DNA of 64,000 nt from Methyloprofundus sp. (lineage in GTDB: Bacteria > Pseudomonadota > Gammaproteobacteria > Methylococcales > Methylomonadaceae), in assembly GCA_016592635.1 (NCBI GenBank), contig AP023240.1, forward strand, positions 3,079,630-3,143,629. The letters run 5' to 3'. The position numbers and the translations under genes were made by a program. Below the pieces are notes generated by a model. It was not told where the DNA came from and did no database searches. It was given only the letters and a program-made list of their open reading frames with translations. This document shows, in pieces, positions 63,957 through 64,000 of this stretch (the stretch's first letter is position 1; every line of letters begins with the position of its first letter).

Positions 63957-64000
63957 ATGGCTCTTTTGAAAAGTGAGTGGGTAAATTATAATTTACAATC
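63957..64000 (+). CDS. Start of a plus-strand gene, partial
   Basis: ATG at 63957 follows AGGGAG at suitable distance and the frame (MALLKSEWVNYNLQ…) is open to the window end. Only 14 codons are visible, so the product cannot be guessed. Confidence 0.4.
   Translation, partial: MALLKSEWVNYNLQ

Overview
The window looks like an AT-rich gammaproteobacterial chromosome, possibly a sulfur-oxidiser or methanotroph relative. That guess rests on Gram-negative features (Sec signal peptides, lipoproteins, an MltC-type transglycosylase, a bacterial alpha-2-macroglobulin), on c-di-GMP signalling with a hemerythrin domain, and on heavy insertion-sequence load. No rRNA, tRNA or CRISPR array was seen and the species cannot be named.

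Region 1 (1-24767, minus strand) is the most interesting part: a collinear run of large genes, mostly tightly packed and several overlapping, that I do not recognise as a described system. In transcription order it holds an inner-membrane protein ending in an MltC-like lytic transglycosylase, a 915-residue cytoplasmic protein, a periplasmic von Willebrand A-like protein with a membrane helix and cytoplasmic tail, the relics of a duplicated gene pair broken by an IS3 element and a MITE, an Hsp70/actin-fold ATPase, a 1185-residue coiled-coil membrane protein, an M23-peptidase lipoprotein, a 144-residue protein, an 866-residue inner-membrane protein sharing its cytoplasmic N-terminal domain with the transglycosylase protein, a 599-residue exported protein, a P-loop GTPase-like protein, and a partial gene at the window edge that may be a second actin-fold protein. 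The set suggests an envelope-spanning, nucleotide-driven apparatus with its own peptidoglycan hydrolases.

Region 2 (24768-30832) is a mobile-element zone (an IS200-type end, an IS1182/IS5-like element, a dispersed repeat, an istB relic, a Ser/Thr-kinase relic, a broken IS630) followed by an ECF-like sigma factor and a membrane protein that is probably its anti-sigma partner. All native genes here point the same way as Region 1, so they may once have formed one regulated locus.

Region 3 (31223-37205, plus strand) has a DsbA-like oxidoreductase, two unknown genes, and an IS3 copy carrying a group II intron whose two exon flanks do not match. Region 4 (37363-50181, minus) has a tail-anchored unknown protein, an alpha-2-macroglobulin lipoprotein, and one VIT-VWA gene broken by an ISKra4 element and by an IS66 element that itself contains an IS4 and an IS200 relic. 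Exact 8-bp target duplications allow the original gene to be rebuilt.

Region 5 (50495-54028) has a hipBA-type toxin-antitoxin pair, two tandem copies of a ~285-bp dispersed repeat, a large palindrome and an orphan promoter-leader peptide-terminator unit. Region 6 (54073-63758, minus) is a signalling block: diguanylate cyclase, substrate-binding lipoprotein, hybrid histidine kinase and hemerythrin-receiver-EAL protein, followed by a second ISKra4 copy sitting in the dispersed repeat and a periplasmic solute-binding protein.
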